Positions 50,051-59,004 of a DNA stretch of 64,000 bases are shown here, piece by piece. The stretch lies in NCBI RefSeq assembly GCF_026344005.1, contig NZ_JAPKNH010000002.1:310001-374000 (forward strand), written 5' to 3'. This DNA is from Kaistia terrae (GTDB lineage Bacteria > Pseudomonadota > Alphaproteobacteria > Rhizobiales > Kaistiaceae). The position numbers and the translations under genes were made by a program. Under the pieces are notes generated by a model. It had not been told where the DNA came from. It did no database searches and saw only the letters and a list, made by a program, of their open reading frames with translations. Within the stretch, counting starts at the first letter, position 1. Every line of letters starts with the position of its first letter.

Positions 50051-50985
50051 TTGCGGTTGGCGAGCGCCGCTTCGACGGCACTGCGGGTCGGCATCGGCGC
50101 GACGGCGCCATAGCCTTCTGTGGCAAGGCCGGCGGCCGCATTGGCGTAGCGCGCGGCTGCGAAGGCATCGCCCGAGCGCAGATATTCGGTCAGGAACGCG
50201 CCGTCGAAGGTGTCGCCGGCACCCGTAGCATCAACCGGCTTTACCGCGATCGCCGGGATCACCATGCGCTTTTCCTTCGTCGCCACCAGCGCGCCTTCGG
50301 CGCCCAGCGTGACGATGACGATCTTCGGGCCGAGGCCGAGATAGAAGTCGGCGATCTTGTCGGCCTCCTTCTCGCCGGTCAGTTCAAAGGCGTCGTCGGA
50401 GCTGGTTTTCAGGATGTCGGCCAAGGCCGCGCTAGCATGGATGACGGCGCGGGCGCGGTCGATCGGCCAGAGGCGGAGGCGCAGATTGGTGTCGTAGGAA
50501 ACCAGTACGCCGGCCGTCTTGGCGGTGTTCAAAGCCTTGAAGACGAGATCGGCCGCCTGCGAGGAGATCGCCTGGCTGATGCCGGAGGTGTGGATCACCT
50601 TGGCGCCGCGAATGTAATCGAGCGACAGCTCTTCCGGCGTCATCCGGCTCGCGGCCGAACCGGCGCGGCGATAGGAGAACACATGGCCTTGGGGGCCGTG
50701 GGTGACGAAATAGATGCCGGTCGGCGCGGCGTGGTCGATCTTGATCGCGCGGGTATCGACGCCTTCTTTCTTCCAGAGATCGAGGAAGGACTGGCCGAAA
50801 TTGTCCGCGCCCACCGCCGTGACATACCCGACCGAGGCACCCTGGCGCGCCGCCGCGATGGCGCAGTTCGACGTGTCGCCGCCATGTCCCGGCAGGAACG
50901 CCTCGGAGCCCTTGGCCTGATTGAGTTCGAACAGGGGTTCGCCAATGCAGACGATGTCGGGGCTCTGGACGGCGGGGCTTGGCAT
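50047..50985 (-). CDS. kdgK: PfkB-family sugar kinase, 2-keto-3-deoxygluconate kinase type
   Basis: A 312-residue ribokinase-fold enzyme. The N-terminal IVCIGEPLFELNQ and GGDTSNCAIAAARQGASVG motifs and the C-terminal VKPVDATGAGDTFDGAFL (catalytic Asp in GAGD) are clear. Substrate-side stretches such as SYDTNLRLRLWP match KDG kinases, which phosphorylate 2-keto-3-deoxygluconate before Entner-Doudoroff cleavage. That fits gluconate/idonate or uronate use by this strain. It overlaps the hydrolase gene and is separated from the upstream alcohol dehydrogenase by a strong hairpin. Confidence 0.87.
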   Translation of the reverse strand: MPSPAVQSPDIVCIGEPLFELNQAKGSEAFLPGHGGDTSNCAIAAARQGASVGYVTAVGADNFGQSFLDLWKKEGVDTRAIKIDHAAPTGIYFVTHGPQGHVFSYRRAGSAASRMTPEELSLDYIRGAKVIHTSGISQAISSQAADLVFKALNTAKTAGVLVSYDTNLRLRLWPIDRARAVIHASAALADILKTSSDDAFELTGEKEADKIADFYLGLGPKIVIVTLGAEGALVATKEKRMVIPAIAVKPVDATGAGDTFDGAFLTEYLRSGDAFAAARYANAAAGLATEGYGAVAPMPTRSAVEAALANRK

Positions 50986-51026
50986 GGACGGTTCTCCGGA
51001 CGCGAATGCTGCCCTTCATGGCGTGT

Positions 51027-51059
51027 CACGCGCGGCGGTGCAAGGCCGCGCCGCGCGTG
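51027..51059 (-). terminator. Perfect 11-bp hairpin after the iron alcohol dehydrogenase gene
   Basis: CACGCGCGGCG and CGCCGCGCGTG enclose an 11-base loop, ten bases past the dehydrogenase stop. No U run follows. It may end or trim the upstream transcript before the KDG kinase unit. Confidence 0.45.
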
Positions 51060-51068
51060 TCGCAGCGT

Positions 51069-52244
51069 TCAGAGGGTGCCGTTGATTGCGTTCCGGAAAA
51101 GAACTTCGTAGTCGGCAGCGGTCACGGGGATAGGGTTGCCGCCGGTCGAGGGGTCGAGCTCGGCCATGCGGGCGGCTTCCGGCAGCACTGATTCGTCGAC
51201 GCCGATTTCCTTCAGCGTATGCGGGATCGCGAGTTCCTCGCGGATCGAAAGCACCCAGTCGACGAAGCTTGCAGCACTCTGGCCGGGCAGGTCGAGATAA
51301 CGCGCCGCCGCCGCCAGCTTTTCATCGATCGCCTTGCCATTGAAGGCGAGCACATAGGGCATGACGACGGCGTTGGTCAGGCCGTGATGGGTGCCGCGCA
51401 GGCTGGAGCTTGGATGGCTCATCGCATGCATCGCGCCGAGCCCCTTTTGAAACGCGACCGCGCCCATCGACGAGGCGATCAGCATCTGCGAGCGCGCCTC
51501 GATATTCCGGCCGTCCTTGACCGCCTTGGGCAGCCAGTCCTTGACCAGTCGCATGCCCTCGAGCGCGATACCGGCCGACATCGGATGGAAGAACGGGCTG
51601 CAGAAGGCCTCCAGCGAATGCGACAGCGCATCCATGCCGGTCCAGGCGGTGATCTTGGCCGGCAGGTCGACCGTCAGTTCCGGATCGGAAATCACGACCT
51701 TCGGCAGCATCAGCGGGTGGAAGATGATCTTCTTGGTGTGGTCGGACGGATCGGTGACCACAGAGGCGCGGCCGACTTCCGAGCCGGTGCCGGCCGTCGT
51801 CGGCACGGCGATGATCGGGGCGATGCCCTTCGGGTCGGCGCGGGTCCACCAGTCGGCGCGGTCCTCGAAATCGAATACCGGCCGCGTCTGGCCCGACATG
51901 AAGGCGATCGTCTTGCCGATATCCATGGCCGAGCCGCCGCCGAAGGCGACGACGCCGTCATGGCCGCCCGCCTTGTAGACGGCGAGCCCGTCATCGAGAT
52001 TGGCGAGCGTCGGATTGCCGTCCACCTTGGAGAAGACGGCGTATTCGACCTTGGCGTCGTCGAGGATGGCCAGCGTCTTCTTGACGATCGGCAGCGCGAC
52101 GAGGCCGGGATCGGTGACGAAAAGCGGCTTCTTGATGCCGGTCGTCGTCAGCGCAGCCGGCAGCTCGGCGATCCGGCCTGCGCCGAAGCGGATGGCGGTG
52201 GGATAGGACCAGTTCGCGTTCAGCGAGGCATAGTTGTCGAGCAT
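51069..52244 (-). CDS. Iron-containing alcohol dehydrogenase
   Basis: A 391-residue group III dehydrogenase. ATG at 52244 with AAGGA upstream; the longer frame begins inside a repeat. NAD-site GGGSAMDIGKTIAFM (~residue 95), PTTAGTGSEVGRASV, and metal ligands in GMDALSHSLEAF and HAMSHPSSSLRGTHHGLTNA are all present. Members oxidise or reduce small alcohols/aldehydes. With the aldehyde dehydrogenase, ligase and permease genes upstream on the same strand it could oxidise a (gamma-glutamyl) amino alcohol. A RIME-like element lies between it and the aldehyde dehydrogenase gene. Confidence 0.92.
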   Translation of the reverse strand: MLDNYASLNANWSYPTAIRFGAGRIAELPAALTTTGIKKPLFVTDPGLVALPIVKKTLAILDDAKVEYAVFSKVDGNPTLANLDDGLAVYKAGGHDGVVAFGGGSAMDIGKTIAFMSGQTRPVFDFEDRADWWTRADPKGIAPIIAVPTTAGTGSEVGRASVVTDPSDHTKKIIFHPLMLPKVVISDPELTVDLPAKITAWTGMDALSHSLEAFCSPFFHPMSAGIALEGMRLVKDWLPKAVKDGRNIEARSQMLIASSMGAVAFQKGLGAMHAMSHPSSSLRGTHHGLTNAVVMPYVLAFNGKAIDEKLAAAARYLDLPGQSAASFVDWVLSIREELAIPHTLKEIGVDESVLPEAARMAELDPSTGGNPIPVTAADYEVLFRNAINGTL

Positions 52245-52260
52245 CTCGGTATCCTTTGCT

Positions 52261-52385
52261 TCACCTCCCCCTGAGGGGGAGGTCGACGGCGAAGCCGGCG
52301 GGAGAGGGTTTAGGGACATGTCCGGATTGGGCGTAAACCCTCACCCGGCCCTGCGGGCCGACCTCTCCCCTGAGGCGAGAGGTGA
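52261..52385. repeat. RIME-like nested palindromic element, copy A3
   Basis: A 125-base copy from TCACCT to AGGTGA, with slightly changed outer hairpins (CCTCCCCCTGAGGGGGAGGT on the left). Inner arms GAGGGTTTA and GTAAACCCTC are intact. It lies inside an apparent operon, between the aldehyde and alcohol dehydrogenase genes, ending seven bases before the former's stop codon. Confidence 0.85.
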
Positions 52386-52391
52386 AGTGAC

Positions 52392-53795
52392 CTAGTCGGT
52401 CTTGGTGCGCAGGTGAAAGCTCTTCGGCCGCGTCAGCTGCTCGTAGCCGACCTGCGACAGGCTGGCGCCGCGACCGGTCGCCTTGACGCCGGTCCAGGCC
52501 AGCGCCGGATCGACATAGTCGCAGCGGTTCATGAACACCGTGCCGGTCTCGATCTGGTCGCCAATGGCTTCGGCGGCGGCGACATCTTCCGTCCAGATCG
52601 CAGCGGTCAGGCCGAATTCGGAATCGTTCATCAGCTGGATCGCTTCCGCGTCCGATTTCACCTTCATGATGCCGAAGGCGGGGCCGAAGGTTTCTTCCAT
52701 CATCACCCGCATCGAATGGTCGACATCGACCAGCACCTGCGGTGCCAGATAGGGCGTTCCGGCCTTGGCCTCCGGGAAATGCTTTGCGTCGATCAACCCT
52801 CTCGCGCCCTGGCGGATGGCCTCGTCGATCTGACCCTGGATGAACGCGGCCGCCGAAGCGCGCACGACCGGGCCGAGCGTCGTTTCCGGGTCGGTCGGGC
52901 TGCCGAGCTTGTAGGCATTCACCGTCGCGACGACGCCCTCGACGAAGCGGTCATAGACCGCCTCATGCACATAGACGCGCTCCATGGCACAGCAGGACTG
53001 ACCGGAATTGAAGAAGCCGCCATCGACGATGTTTTCCACCGCGAAGGCGAGGTTCACGTCCGGCCGGACATAGGCCGGGTCCTTGCCGCCGAGCTCGAGG
53101 CAGGTGGCGGGGAAGTTCCGCGCGCCGGCGACCGAGGCCATGATGTTGCGGCCACCGGCGGTCGAGCCGGTGAATCCGACCTGGTCGACGAGGCCGGAGC
53201 GGATCACCTTGTCGGTCGTCTCATGCGTCATGTTGACGAACTGGAACACGTCCGCCGGCAGGCCGCCCTTGGCGAAGGAGGCGGCGAAATGTTCGGCGAC
53301 CAGCGCCGTCTGGCTCGAATGCTTCATGACGACGGTATTGCCGGCGAGGATGGCCGGCAGCACGGCGTTGAGCGCCGTCATGTAGGGAAAATTCCAGGCC
53401 GGCAGGTTCAGGCAAACGCCGAGCGGCTCGCGGCGGATATAGCGCTTGAAGCCTTCCTTCGGGCCGGCGTCGATATCGGCGAGCGACTTCGCCGCGATGG
53501 CGATCATGTGACGCGCGCGCTCCTCGAAGCCGCGCATTTCGCCATGGCCATAGCGGATCGGCCGGCCCATCTGCCAGGCGATCAGTTCGGCGACCTTGTC
53601 CTTGTCCGCCACCATGGCGTCGACAAAGGCGGTCGCCATTGTTTCGCGCTCGGCAACGGCGATTTCGCGCCAGTCGCGCTGCGCGGCCTTCGCCTTTTCG
53701 AGCGTCGCGAGGACTTCGGCTTCGGAGGCCAGCGGCCGCTCGGCATAGACCGAGCCGTCGACGGGCGTGATGATCTTCAGGACGGGGGCATTCAT
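52392..53795 (-). CDS. Aldehyde dehydrogenase family protein
   Basis: A 467-residue NAD(P)-dependent aldehyde dehydrogenase. Conserved parts: NLPAWNFPYMTALNAVLPAI, GFTGSTAGGRNI, the general-base Glu in CLELGGKDPAYV and the catalytic Cys in FFNSGQSCCAMERVYV. It converts an aldehyde to the acid. It lies 30 bases after the glutamine-synthetase-like gene; together they match the PuuC/IpuI step of gamma-glutamyl amine pathways. Substrate not shown by sequence. Confidence 0.93.
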   Translation of the reverse strand: MNAPVLKIITPVDGSVYAERPLASEAEVLATLEKAKAAQRDWREIAVAERETMATAFVDAMVADKDKVAELIAWQMGRPIRYGHGEMRGFEERARHMIAIAAKSLADIDAGPKEGFKRYIRREPLGVCLNLPAWNFPYMTALNAVLPAILAGNTVVMKHSSQTALVAEHFAASFAKGGLPADVFQFVNMTHETTDKVIRSGLVDQVGFTGSTAGGRNIMASVAGARNFPATCLELGGKDPAYVRPDVNLAFAVENIVDGGFFNSGQSCCAMERVYVHEAVYDRFVEGVVATVNAYKLGSPTDPETTLGPVVRASAAAFIQGQIDEAIRQGARGLIDAKHFPEAKAGTPYLAPQVLVDVDHSMRVMMEETFGPAFGIMKVKSDAEAIQLMNDSEFGLTAAIWTEDVAAAEAIGDQIETGTVFMNRCDYVDPALAWTGVKATGRGASLSQVGYEQLTRPKSFHLRTKTD

Positions 53796-53825
53796 AGTTT
53801 TAATCCTCGCAACGACGGCGCCGAC

Positions 53826-55190
53826 TCAATACCGCTCGAAGCCGCGCTGCAACTCCCAATCCGTGACGCGACGGTCATATTCGAACTGCTCCCAGCGCGC
53901 CGTGTGCAGATAGTGCTCGACGACCTCGTCCCCTAGCGCCTTGCGGAGAACCGTGGAGCCGTCGAGGGCGGTGATTGCGTCACGCAGCGTCTTCGGCACC
54001 TCGCGCAGATTGGCGCCGAGATAAGCGTCGCCGGCAAAAGCGGGCTCGAGCTCCATCTTCTCGTCAATGCCGTGCAGCCCCGCCGCGATCAGTCCGGCAA
54101 AGGCGAGATAGGGGTTCAGATCGGAGCCGCCGATGCGGCATTCGGTGCGGATCGACTTGCCTTCGCCAACAACCCGGAAGCCGGCCGTGCGGTTGTCGAC
54201 CGACCAGACCGCCTTGGTCGGCGCGAAGGTGCCGACCTGGAAGCGCTTGTAGGAATTGATGTAGGGCGCGAGGAAGGCTGTCAGGTCGCCGGCATGGGCG
54301 AGGTGGCCGGCAAGCCAGGATTTCATCGTCGCCGACATGCCGAGCGCGTCCTTCGGGTCGGAGAACAGCGCCTTCTTGCCGGAAGCGTCCCAGAGCGAGG
54401 AATGGATGTGCGACGATGAACCGGCGAGGTCATAGCGCCACTTCGCCATGAAGGTGACGGCGCGGTTCTGGAGATGGGCGATCTCCTTGATGCCGTTCTT
54501 CATGATGACGTGCCAGTCGGCCATTTCGAGGGCTTCCGCATAGCGGATGTTGACCTCTTCCTGGCCCGGTCCCCATTCGCCCTTCGAATTCTCGATCGGG
54601 ATGCCGGCGCCCATCAATCCGTTGCGGATGGCGCGCAGCAGCGGCTCGTTCTTGGTGGTCTGGAGGATCTGGTAATCCTCAATATTGTCGCCCATCGTCT
54701 TCAGGCCGCGCCAGCGCTTGCCGCTCGCGCTCTCGGTCGTCTCGTCGAAGGCGTAGAATTCGAGTTCGGAGGCGAAGAGCGCCTTCATGTCGCGCTCGGC
54801 GAGGCGCTTCAGCTGCGCCTTCAGGATCGAGCGCGGCGCATGGGCGAGGTCGTCACCATGGTGATCGCAGACATCGGCCAGCATCAGCGCCGTGCCCTCA
54901 AGCCAGGGAATACGGCGCAGCGTCGAGATATCCGGCTTCAGGACGAAATCGCCATAGCCCTTCTCCCAGCTCGCCGCCTTGTAGCCGGGCACCGGCTCCA
55001 TATCGATATCGACGGTAAGCAGATAGTTGCAGGCGTGCGTTTCCTTGATGGCGCTGTCGAGGAAGAAGCGGCCGGTGAAGCGCTTGCCGACGAGGCGTCC
55101 CTGCATGTCGGGGAAGGCAACGATGACCGTGTCGATCGTGCCGTCGGCGATTGCCTTCTCAAGCTCTTTCAGCGTCAGATTTCCGGCCAT
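53826..55190 (-). CDS. Glutamine synthetase family protein, gamma-glutamyl amine ligase (PuuA/IpuC) type
   Basis: A 454-residue GS-fold ligase. The N-terminal beta-Grasp part is VIVAFPDMQGRLVGKRFTGR; catalytic parts are ASELEFYAFDET, EWGPGQEEVNIRYAEALEMA, AGSSSHIHSSLW and TECRIGGSDLNPYLAFAGLI. It lacks the adenylylation loop of housekeeping GlnA. PuuA/IpuC-type enzymes join glutamate to amines (putrescine, isopropylamine, ethanolamine, alaninol). Its neighbours (APC permease, aldehyde and alcohol dehydrogenases, amidohydrolase) support amine use rather than ammonia assimilation. Confidence 0.9.
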   Translation of the reverse strand: MAGNLTLKELEKAIADGTIDTVIVAFPDMQGRLVGKRFTGRFFLDSAIKETHACNYLLTVDIDMEPVPGYKAASWEKGYGDFVLKPDISTLRRIPWLEGTALMLADVCDHHGDDLAHAPRSILKAQLKRLAERDMKALFASELEFYAFDETTESASGKRWRGLKTMGDNIEDYQILQTTKNEPLLRAIRNGLMGAGIPIENSKGEWGPGQEEVNIRYAEALEMADWHVIMKNGIKEIAHLQNRAVTFMAKWRYDLAGSSSHIHSSLWDASGKKALFSDPKDALGMSATMKSWLAGHLAHAGDLTAFLAPYINSYKRFQVGTFAPTKAVWSVDNRTAGFRVVGEGKSIRTECRIGGSDLNPYLAFAGLIAAGLHGIDEKMELEPAFAGDAYLGANLREVPKTLRDAITALDGSTVLRKALGDEVVEHYLHTARWEQFEYDRRVTDWELQRGFERY

Positions 55191-55229
55191 TTCGTTCCCT
55201 GTTCATCCGTTCGTGCGCTTCGCCGTGTG

Positions 55230-55360
55230 ATGGCCGGGTCCGGCCCGGCCATCCAGCCTTATCGGCGGTTGGGAGAAGCAGTGAGCCTTCGGCACGGGAT
55301 TGGCCCCGGCCGTCGGCAGCGTGCATCGTGGACGGACCGGGCAGCAGCGCCGCCCGATCC
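55230..55360 (-). terminator. Two hairpins in the gap between permease and ligase genes
   Basis: ATGGCCGGG-tccgg-CCCGGCCAT (55230-55252) and GGACCGGGC / GCCCGATCC (55334-55360, one wobble) fill most of a 177-base gap. The second is close to the permease stop codon and could end its transcript; the first lies 40 bases ahead of the ligase start. Confidence 0.4.
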
Positions 55361-55367
55361 GGATGTT

Positions 55368-56948
55368 CTAGATTTCGCCGACTGCCTTTTCGGCGGCGGC
55401 GATTTCAGCCTGTCGTCTGGCGATGACGTCGCCGATCGGCGGGCCCTGGAAGCGGCGGTTCTCGAAGGCAAGCCAGATGATCGCCGTCAGCACCAGGAAG
55501 CCGATGGTGATGTAGAGCGCCCACTCGTTGGGCGGCTGCACGCCGATGAAGAAGATCAGCACCATCGAGACGATGGAGAGGATCGCAAACAGCGTGTAGA
55601 GGCCGCGCCCCATGTTCCACGGCCCCATCGCCGGCCACTTCTTCGTGCCATAGGCGAACAGGCCGAGCACGATCGGGATGACGAAGGAGAAGAACAGGAA
55701 GATGACCGTGCAGGAAACGACGATCGTATAGACCGGCGTGTCACCGATCGAGACGAGCGACGAGCCCCAGACGAACAGAACGGCGAGAATGGCGCCGGTC
55801 CAGATTGCCGCCACCGGCGTGCGGAACTTCGGGCTGACCTTCGACAAGGCACGCGAGGCCGGCAGGCCGCCGTCCCGCGAGAAGGCGAAGATCATGCGCG
55901 AGACCGACGTGACGGTCGCCAGGCCGCAGAGGAACTGCGAGACGAAGATGGCGACATAGAGGATGACCTTGATCGTCGGGTTCACCTGGGCGTCCATGCC
56001 CCAGAAGAAGACATTCCAGCCCTGCTTCGCGGCGTCGTCCATGTTCGGCAGCATCAGCACGAATGAACACAGCATGATGTAGCCGAACACGGCTGACCAG
56101 ATCACCGACATCACCATGCCGCGCGGCACGGAATGGGCGGCCTTGACGGTTTCCTCGGAGGTGTGCGCGGAAGCGTCGTAGCCGGTGATCGTATAGATCG
56201 GCAGCAACAGGCCGAGTATGAACACCCACCAACCGGAAACCTGCGGCCAGACCGGCGCGCCGGTCAGCGTTCCGTCCGCCGCCATCGTCGCCTGGCCAGA
56301 AAAATTGCCGAAGGTGAAGAGGCGGGCGAAATCATAGCTTGGCGCTGCCACCAGGCAGACGATCGCCAGGACGAGGGCGGTGACGAAGATCAGATAGCCG
56401 GAGAAGTCGGTGAGCTTGGCGGTCAGGCCGATGCCCATATGGTTGATCAGCGCCTGCGCGCCGGTCAGCACGGTGAGGAAAAGCACGCGCGATGTCGTGG
56501 TGTCTTCCCAGCCGAAGGTCGGTCCGAAGGCGCCGACGAAGAAATAGTAGGTGCCGACATTGATGGCGCCCAGCACGGTGACGAGGCCGAGCAGGTTGAA
56601 CCACGCGGTGACCCAGCCGGTGAAGCGGTTGCCGAGGATCGAGCCCCAGTGATAAAGGCCGCCGGCCGTCGGATAGGCCGAGCTGATCTGGGCCATGGCC
56701 AGCGCAAAGACGCCGGAGATCAGGCAGCCAACCGGCCAGCCGATGCCGATGGCAGCGCCGCCGGCGCCTGCCGTTGCCTGGGCGAGCGAGTTGATGCCGC
56801 CCGACAGGATGCAGATGATCGAAAACGAGATGGCGAAATTGGAGAAGCGGCTCATGCGCCGCTCGAGTTCCTGCGCGTAGCCCATGGAGTGGAGGACGTG
56901 AACGTCCGCCTGCTTGTCGATGTCGGAGTACCCCTCGCGATGACTCAT
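55368..56948 (-). CDS. APC-family amino acid/amine permease
   Basis: A 526-residue transporter with about twelve hydrophobic helices. ATG at 56948 with GGGAG upstream; the longer frame is very basic and not coding-like. Family features: ISFSIICILSGGINSLAQAT in the first helix, AYPTAGGLYHWGSIL, and the GYDASAHTSEETVKAAHSVP consensus loop. It resembles fungal-type GABA/choline permeases (ACT family). Likely brings the amine or amino compound handled by the ligase gene downstream. Preceded by the amidohydrolase gene on the same strand after ~185 bases. Confidence 0.9.
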   Translation of the reverse strand: MSHREGYSDIDKQADVHVLHSMGYAQELERRMSRFSNFAISFSIICILSGGINSLAQATAGAGGAAIGIGWPVGCLISGVFALAMAQISSAYPTAGGLYHWGSILGNRFTGWVTAWFNLLGLVTVLGAINVGTYYFFVGAFGPTFGWEDTTTSRVLFLTVLTGAQALINHMGIGLTAKLTDFSGYLIFVTALVLAIVCLVAAPSYDFARLFTFGNFSGQATMAADGTLTGAPVWPQVSGWWVFILGLLLPIYTITGYDASAHTSEETVKAAHSVPRGMVMSVIWSAVFGYIMLCSFVLMLPNMDDAAKQGWNVFFWGMDAQVNPTIKVILYVAIFVSQFLCGLATVTSVSRMIFAFSRDGGLPASRALSKVSPKFRTPVAAIWTGAILAVLFVWGSSLVSIGDTPVYTIVVSCTVIFLFFSFVIPIVLGLFAYGTKKWPAMGPWNMGRGLYTLFAILSIVSMVLIFFIGVQPPNEWALYITIGFLVLTAIIWLAFENRRFQGPPIGDVIARRQAEIAAAEKAVGEI

Positions 56949-57133
56949 CAAACGGCTCCCATTCTGTTGCCGGTCCGGCCGCGGCCTCGCCGCAGGTGGA
57001 TCCGATGAAGTTCCCCTCTGAATTTCTGACCGATCGGCGTGGCACCGTCCGGGTGGTCTCCAGCTGTCGGTCTTGTGCCGTTCAGCCCATGCTCGCCTTG
57101 CCCTTCGCCGCTCTTGTCGCCGGCGTTGCCTCC

Positions 57134-57961
57134 TCAGCCCGTTCGCGTTGCGTTTGTCGGTGACTGGCCGACCGCCAGCGCGCTTTCCGTGAGTGCATTG
57201 GCCAGCCGGTCGACCCATGCGGCGATTTCGGCGGGTGATCGCAGGAGGTCGTTGCAGACCTCGATCATGACGTGCGGCAGGCCCTTGTCGAAGGCGTGCC
57301 GACGGATCGTGTAATCGACATTGTCGCGGGCCGAATAGGGTTGGTCGTCGCCGACGACCAGCGTGGAATCGCGCCGCAGCGCCGCCAGCATCGGCTCGGC
57401 TAGGCTGCGGTCGCCGGTCGAGATGATGCCGACATGCCAGGGCCGCGAAATGCCGCGATAGACCGGCGTGAAAGAATGCAGCGTGACGAGCAGGCTCGGC
57501 CGGCCTTTGGCAAGACGGGCGTCAATCAGTTGGTCGACCGCGTCATGGAATGGCGTCCAGATCGCGTCGATCCGTTGCTGTCGCGCCGCGTCGTCAAGGT
57601 TCTGGTTGCCGGGAACCGCTGTGTCTTCGGAAAGAGCGGTGATCGCGTCCGGCAAAGTCGGCACGCGGTTGCAGTCGATCACCAGACGCGAATAGCGTTG
57701 CAGGATGGCGGGCCCGCCGAGCCGGGCCGCGAGACCCAGCGTCAAGGGGGCCGCGCCGGGGTCCCAGGCAATGTGCCGTTCAAGCGCCTCTGGCGGCAGG
57801 CCCAGAGTGCCGAGCGTTCGCGGAATGCGGTTCGAGGCGTGTTCGCAGACAAAGACGAACGGGTCGCCCGGCTGGTCGCGAAGATCGACCACCGCCGGCT
57901 CGTCGGGTGCGACGAGGCCGTCTGTCGGGACGAATGCGGCGCCTGCGAAGGCATCGTTCAT
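57134..57961 (-). CDS. N-formylglutamate amidohydrolase family protein
   Basis: A 275-residue hydrolase of the FGase family (HutG2 type). Marks are FVFVCEHASNRIP (metal His/Glu region, ~residue 36-48), RLVIDCNRVP, LVTLHSFTPVYRG and GLPHVMIEVCNDLLR. The family removes formyl from N-formylglutamate in histidine breakdown. No other hut gene is near; its neighbours are gamma-glutamyl amine genes, so it may release glutamate from a gamma-glutamyl conjugate instead. That idea is inference. It is first of the leftward cluster and divergent from an RpiR regulator. Confidence 0.87.
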   Translation of the reverse strand: MNDAFAGAAFVPTDGLVAPDEPAVVDLRDQPGDPFVFVCEHASNRIPRTLGTLGLPPEALERHIAWDPGAAPLTLGLAARLGGPAILQRYSRLVIDCNRVPTLPDAITALSEDTAVPGNQNLDDAARQQRIDAIWTPFHDAVDQLIDARLAKGRPSLLVTLHSFTPVYRGISRPWHVGIISTGDRSLAEPMLAALRRDSTLVVGDDQPYSARDNVDYTIRRHAFDKGLPHVMIEVCNDLLRSPAEIAAWVDRLANALTESALAVGQSPTNATRTG

Positions 57962-58031
57962 GACCCGTTCCCCCGATCATCGTGCATTTTCCGTGCGCGA
58001 CGATGCTGTTCGACTCCCTGGTCCCGTCGAA

Positions 58032-58078
58032 CTGAAATATACGTTACAGGGACGGTAGGGCGCGTCAATTCTGAAATA
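58032..58078. promoter_or_regulatory. Direct CTGAAATA repeats in a divergent promoter region
   Basis: CTGAAATA occurs at 58032 and 58071 (39 bases apart), the first inside CTGAAATATACGTTACAG, in the gap between the amidohydrolase and RpiR genes. AT-rich TGAAA motifs are often seen at RpiR targets. This is a weak candidate site only. Confidence 0.3.
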
Positions 58079-58120
58079 CAGGCGTCACTGCCTTCCAATG
58101 CGGCAACAGGGGCTGGTGGC

Positions 58121-59002
58121 ATGGGCTCGAGCGAAACCGATGCGAGCAAGAAACGGGCGGGGAACGCGGGGAACGGCGCTTCGCTGGCCGAGCAGATCCG
58201 GCGCGATCTTGGGCGGCTGACGCCGAACGAGCGCCGCGCTGCGCATCGCCTGTTGGCCGATTTTCCAATGGCGGGTCTCGATACCGCCGCGCGCTTCGGC
58301 GAGGCGGCCGGCGTCAGCGCACCGACCGTGCTCCGGATGATCGCCAAGCTCGGCTTTGCCAGTTATGGGGCGTTCCAGGACGGGCTCAAGCAGGAGCTGG
58401 CGGCGCAGCGCGAAACGCCGCTGACCAAGGGCGGGGCGCGTCCGAAGGGCGATGCGCTCGACGCGTTCGCACTGGCTGCGATCGCCAATCTGCGCGCGAC
58501 GGCCGAAAATGTCTCGCGCGAGGAATTCGACGCGGCCGTTCGGCTGATCGCCGACAAGCGGCGGCCGCTGCATCTGCTTGGCGGCCGGTTCACCGATCCG
58601 ATCGCCGCCTATATGGCGGCGCATCTGCGCGTGCTGCGCCCGCATGTCCAGCATATCGAGGGCCAGCCGACGGCGTGGTTCGACCGGCTGCTCGATATCG
58701 GCAAGGCCGACGTGATCGTGCTGTTCGATATCCGCCGCTATTCCGACGACCTGATCGCCTTTGCCGAGCGGGCGGCGCGGCAGGGCGCGCGGATCATCCT
58801 GATCACCGATCAGTGGCTGTCGCCGATCTCGAAGGTGGCGCGGCATGTCCTGCCGGCGCATGTGCCGGCGCCCTCAGTCTGGGATTCGAGCGCCGGCCTG
58901 CTGTTGATCGTAGAGGCGCTGACGGCGGCAGTGGTGGCCGCGCAGGGCGATGTCGCGCGCGACCGGCTGGAGGCGCTGGAACGCCTCCGCCGCGGCGACT
59001 GA
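58121..59002 (+). CDS. MurR/RpiR-family transcriptional regulator
   Basis: A 293-residue regulator. ATG at 58121 with AGGGG upstream; the frame is open further but without domain character. The RpiR HTH_6 domain is LAEQIRRDLGRLTPNERRAA through TAARFGEAAGVSAPTVLRMI (residues ~24-80). A SIS domain follows (RRPLHLLGGRFTDPIAAYMA), which binds sugar phosphates or related ligands. It is divergent from the amidohydrolase/permease/ligase cluster and probably controls it. It is convergent with the rhamnose kinase gene, two bases between stops. Confidence 0.9.
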   Translation: MGSSETDASKKRAGNAGNGASLAEQIRRDLGRLTPNERRAAHRLLADFPMAGLDTAARFGEAAGVSAPTVLRMIAKLGFASYGAFQDGLKQELAAQRETPLTKGGARPKGDALDAFALAAIANLRATAENVSREEFDAAVRLIADKRRPLHLLGGRFTDPIAAYMAAHLRVLRPHVQHIEGQPTAWFDRLLDIGKADVIVLFDIRRYSDDLIAFAERAARQGARIILITDQWLSPISKVARHVLPAHVPAPSVWDSSAGLLLIVEALTAAVVAAQGDVARDRLEALERLRRGD

Positions 59003-59004
59003 CT

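Noticed and set aside
54474-56066. 530-residue plus-strand open frame
   Set aside because: It runs antisense through the GS-like gene and the permease gene, both well supported, and shows only charged shadow composition.
57434-58120. N-terminal 229-residue extension of the RpiR regulator
   Set aside because: It is antisense to the N-formylglutamate amidohydrolase gene and lacks a domain; the RpiR domain starts shortly after the ATG at 58121.
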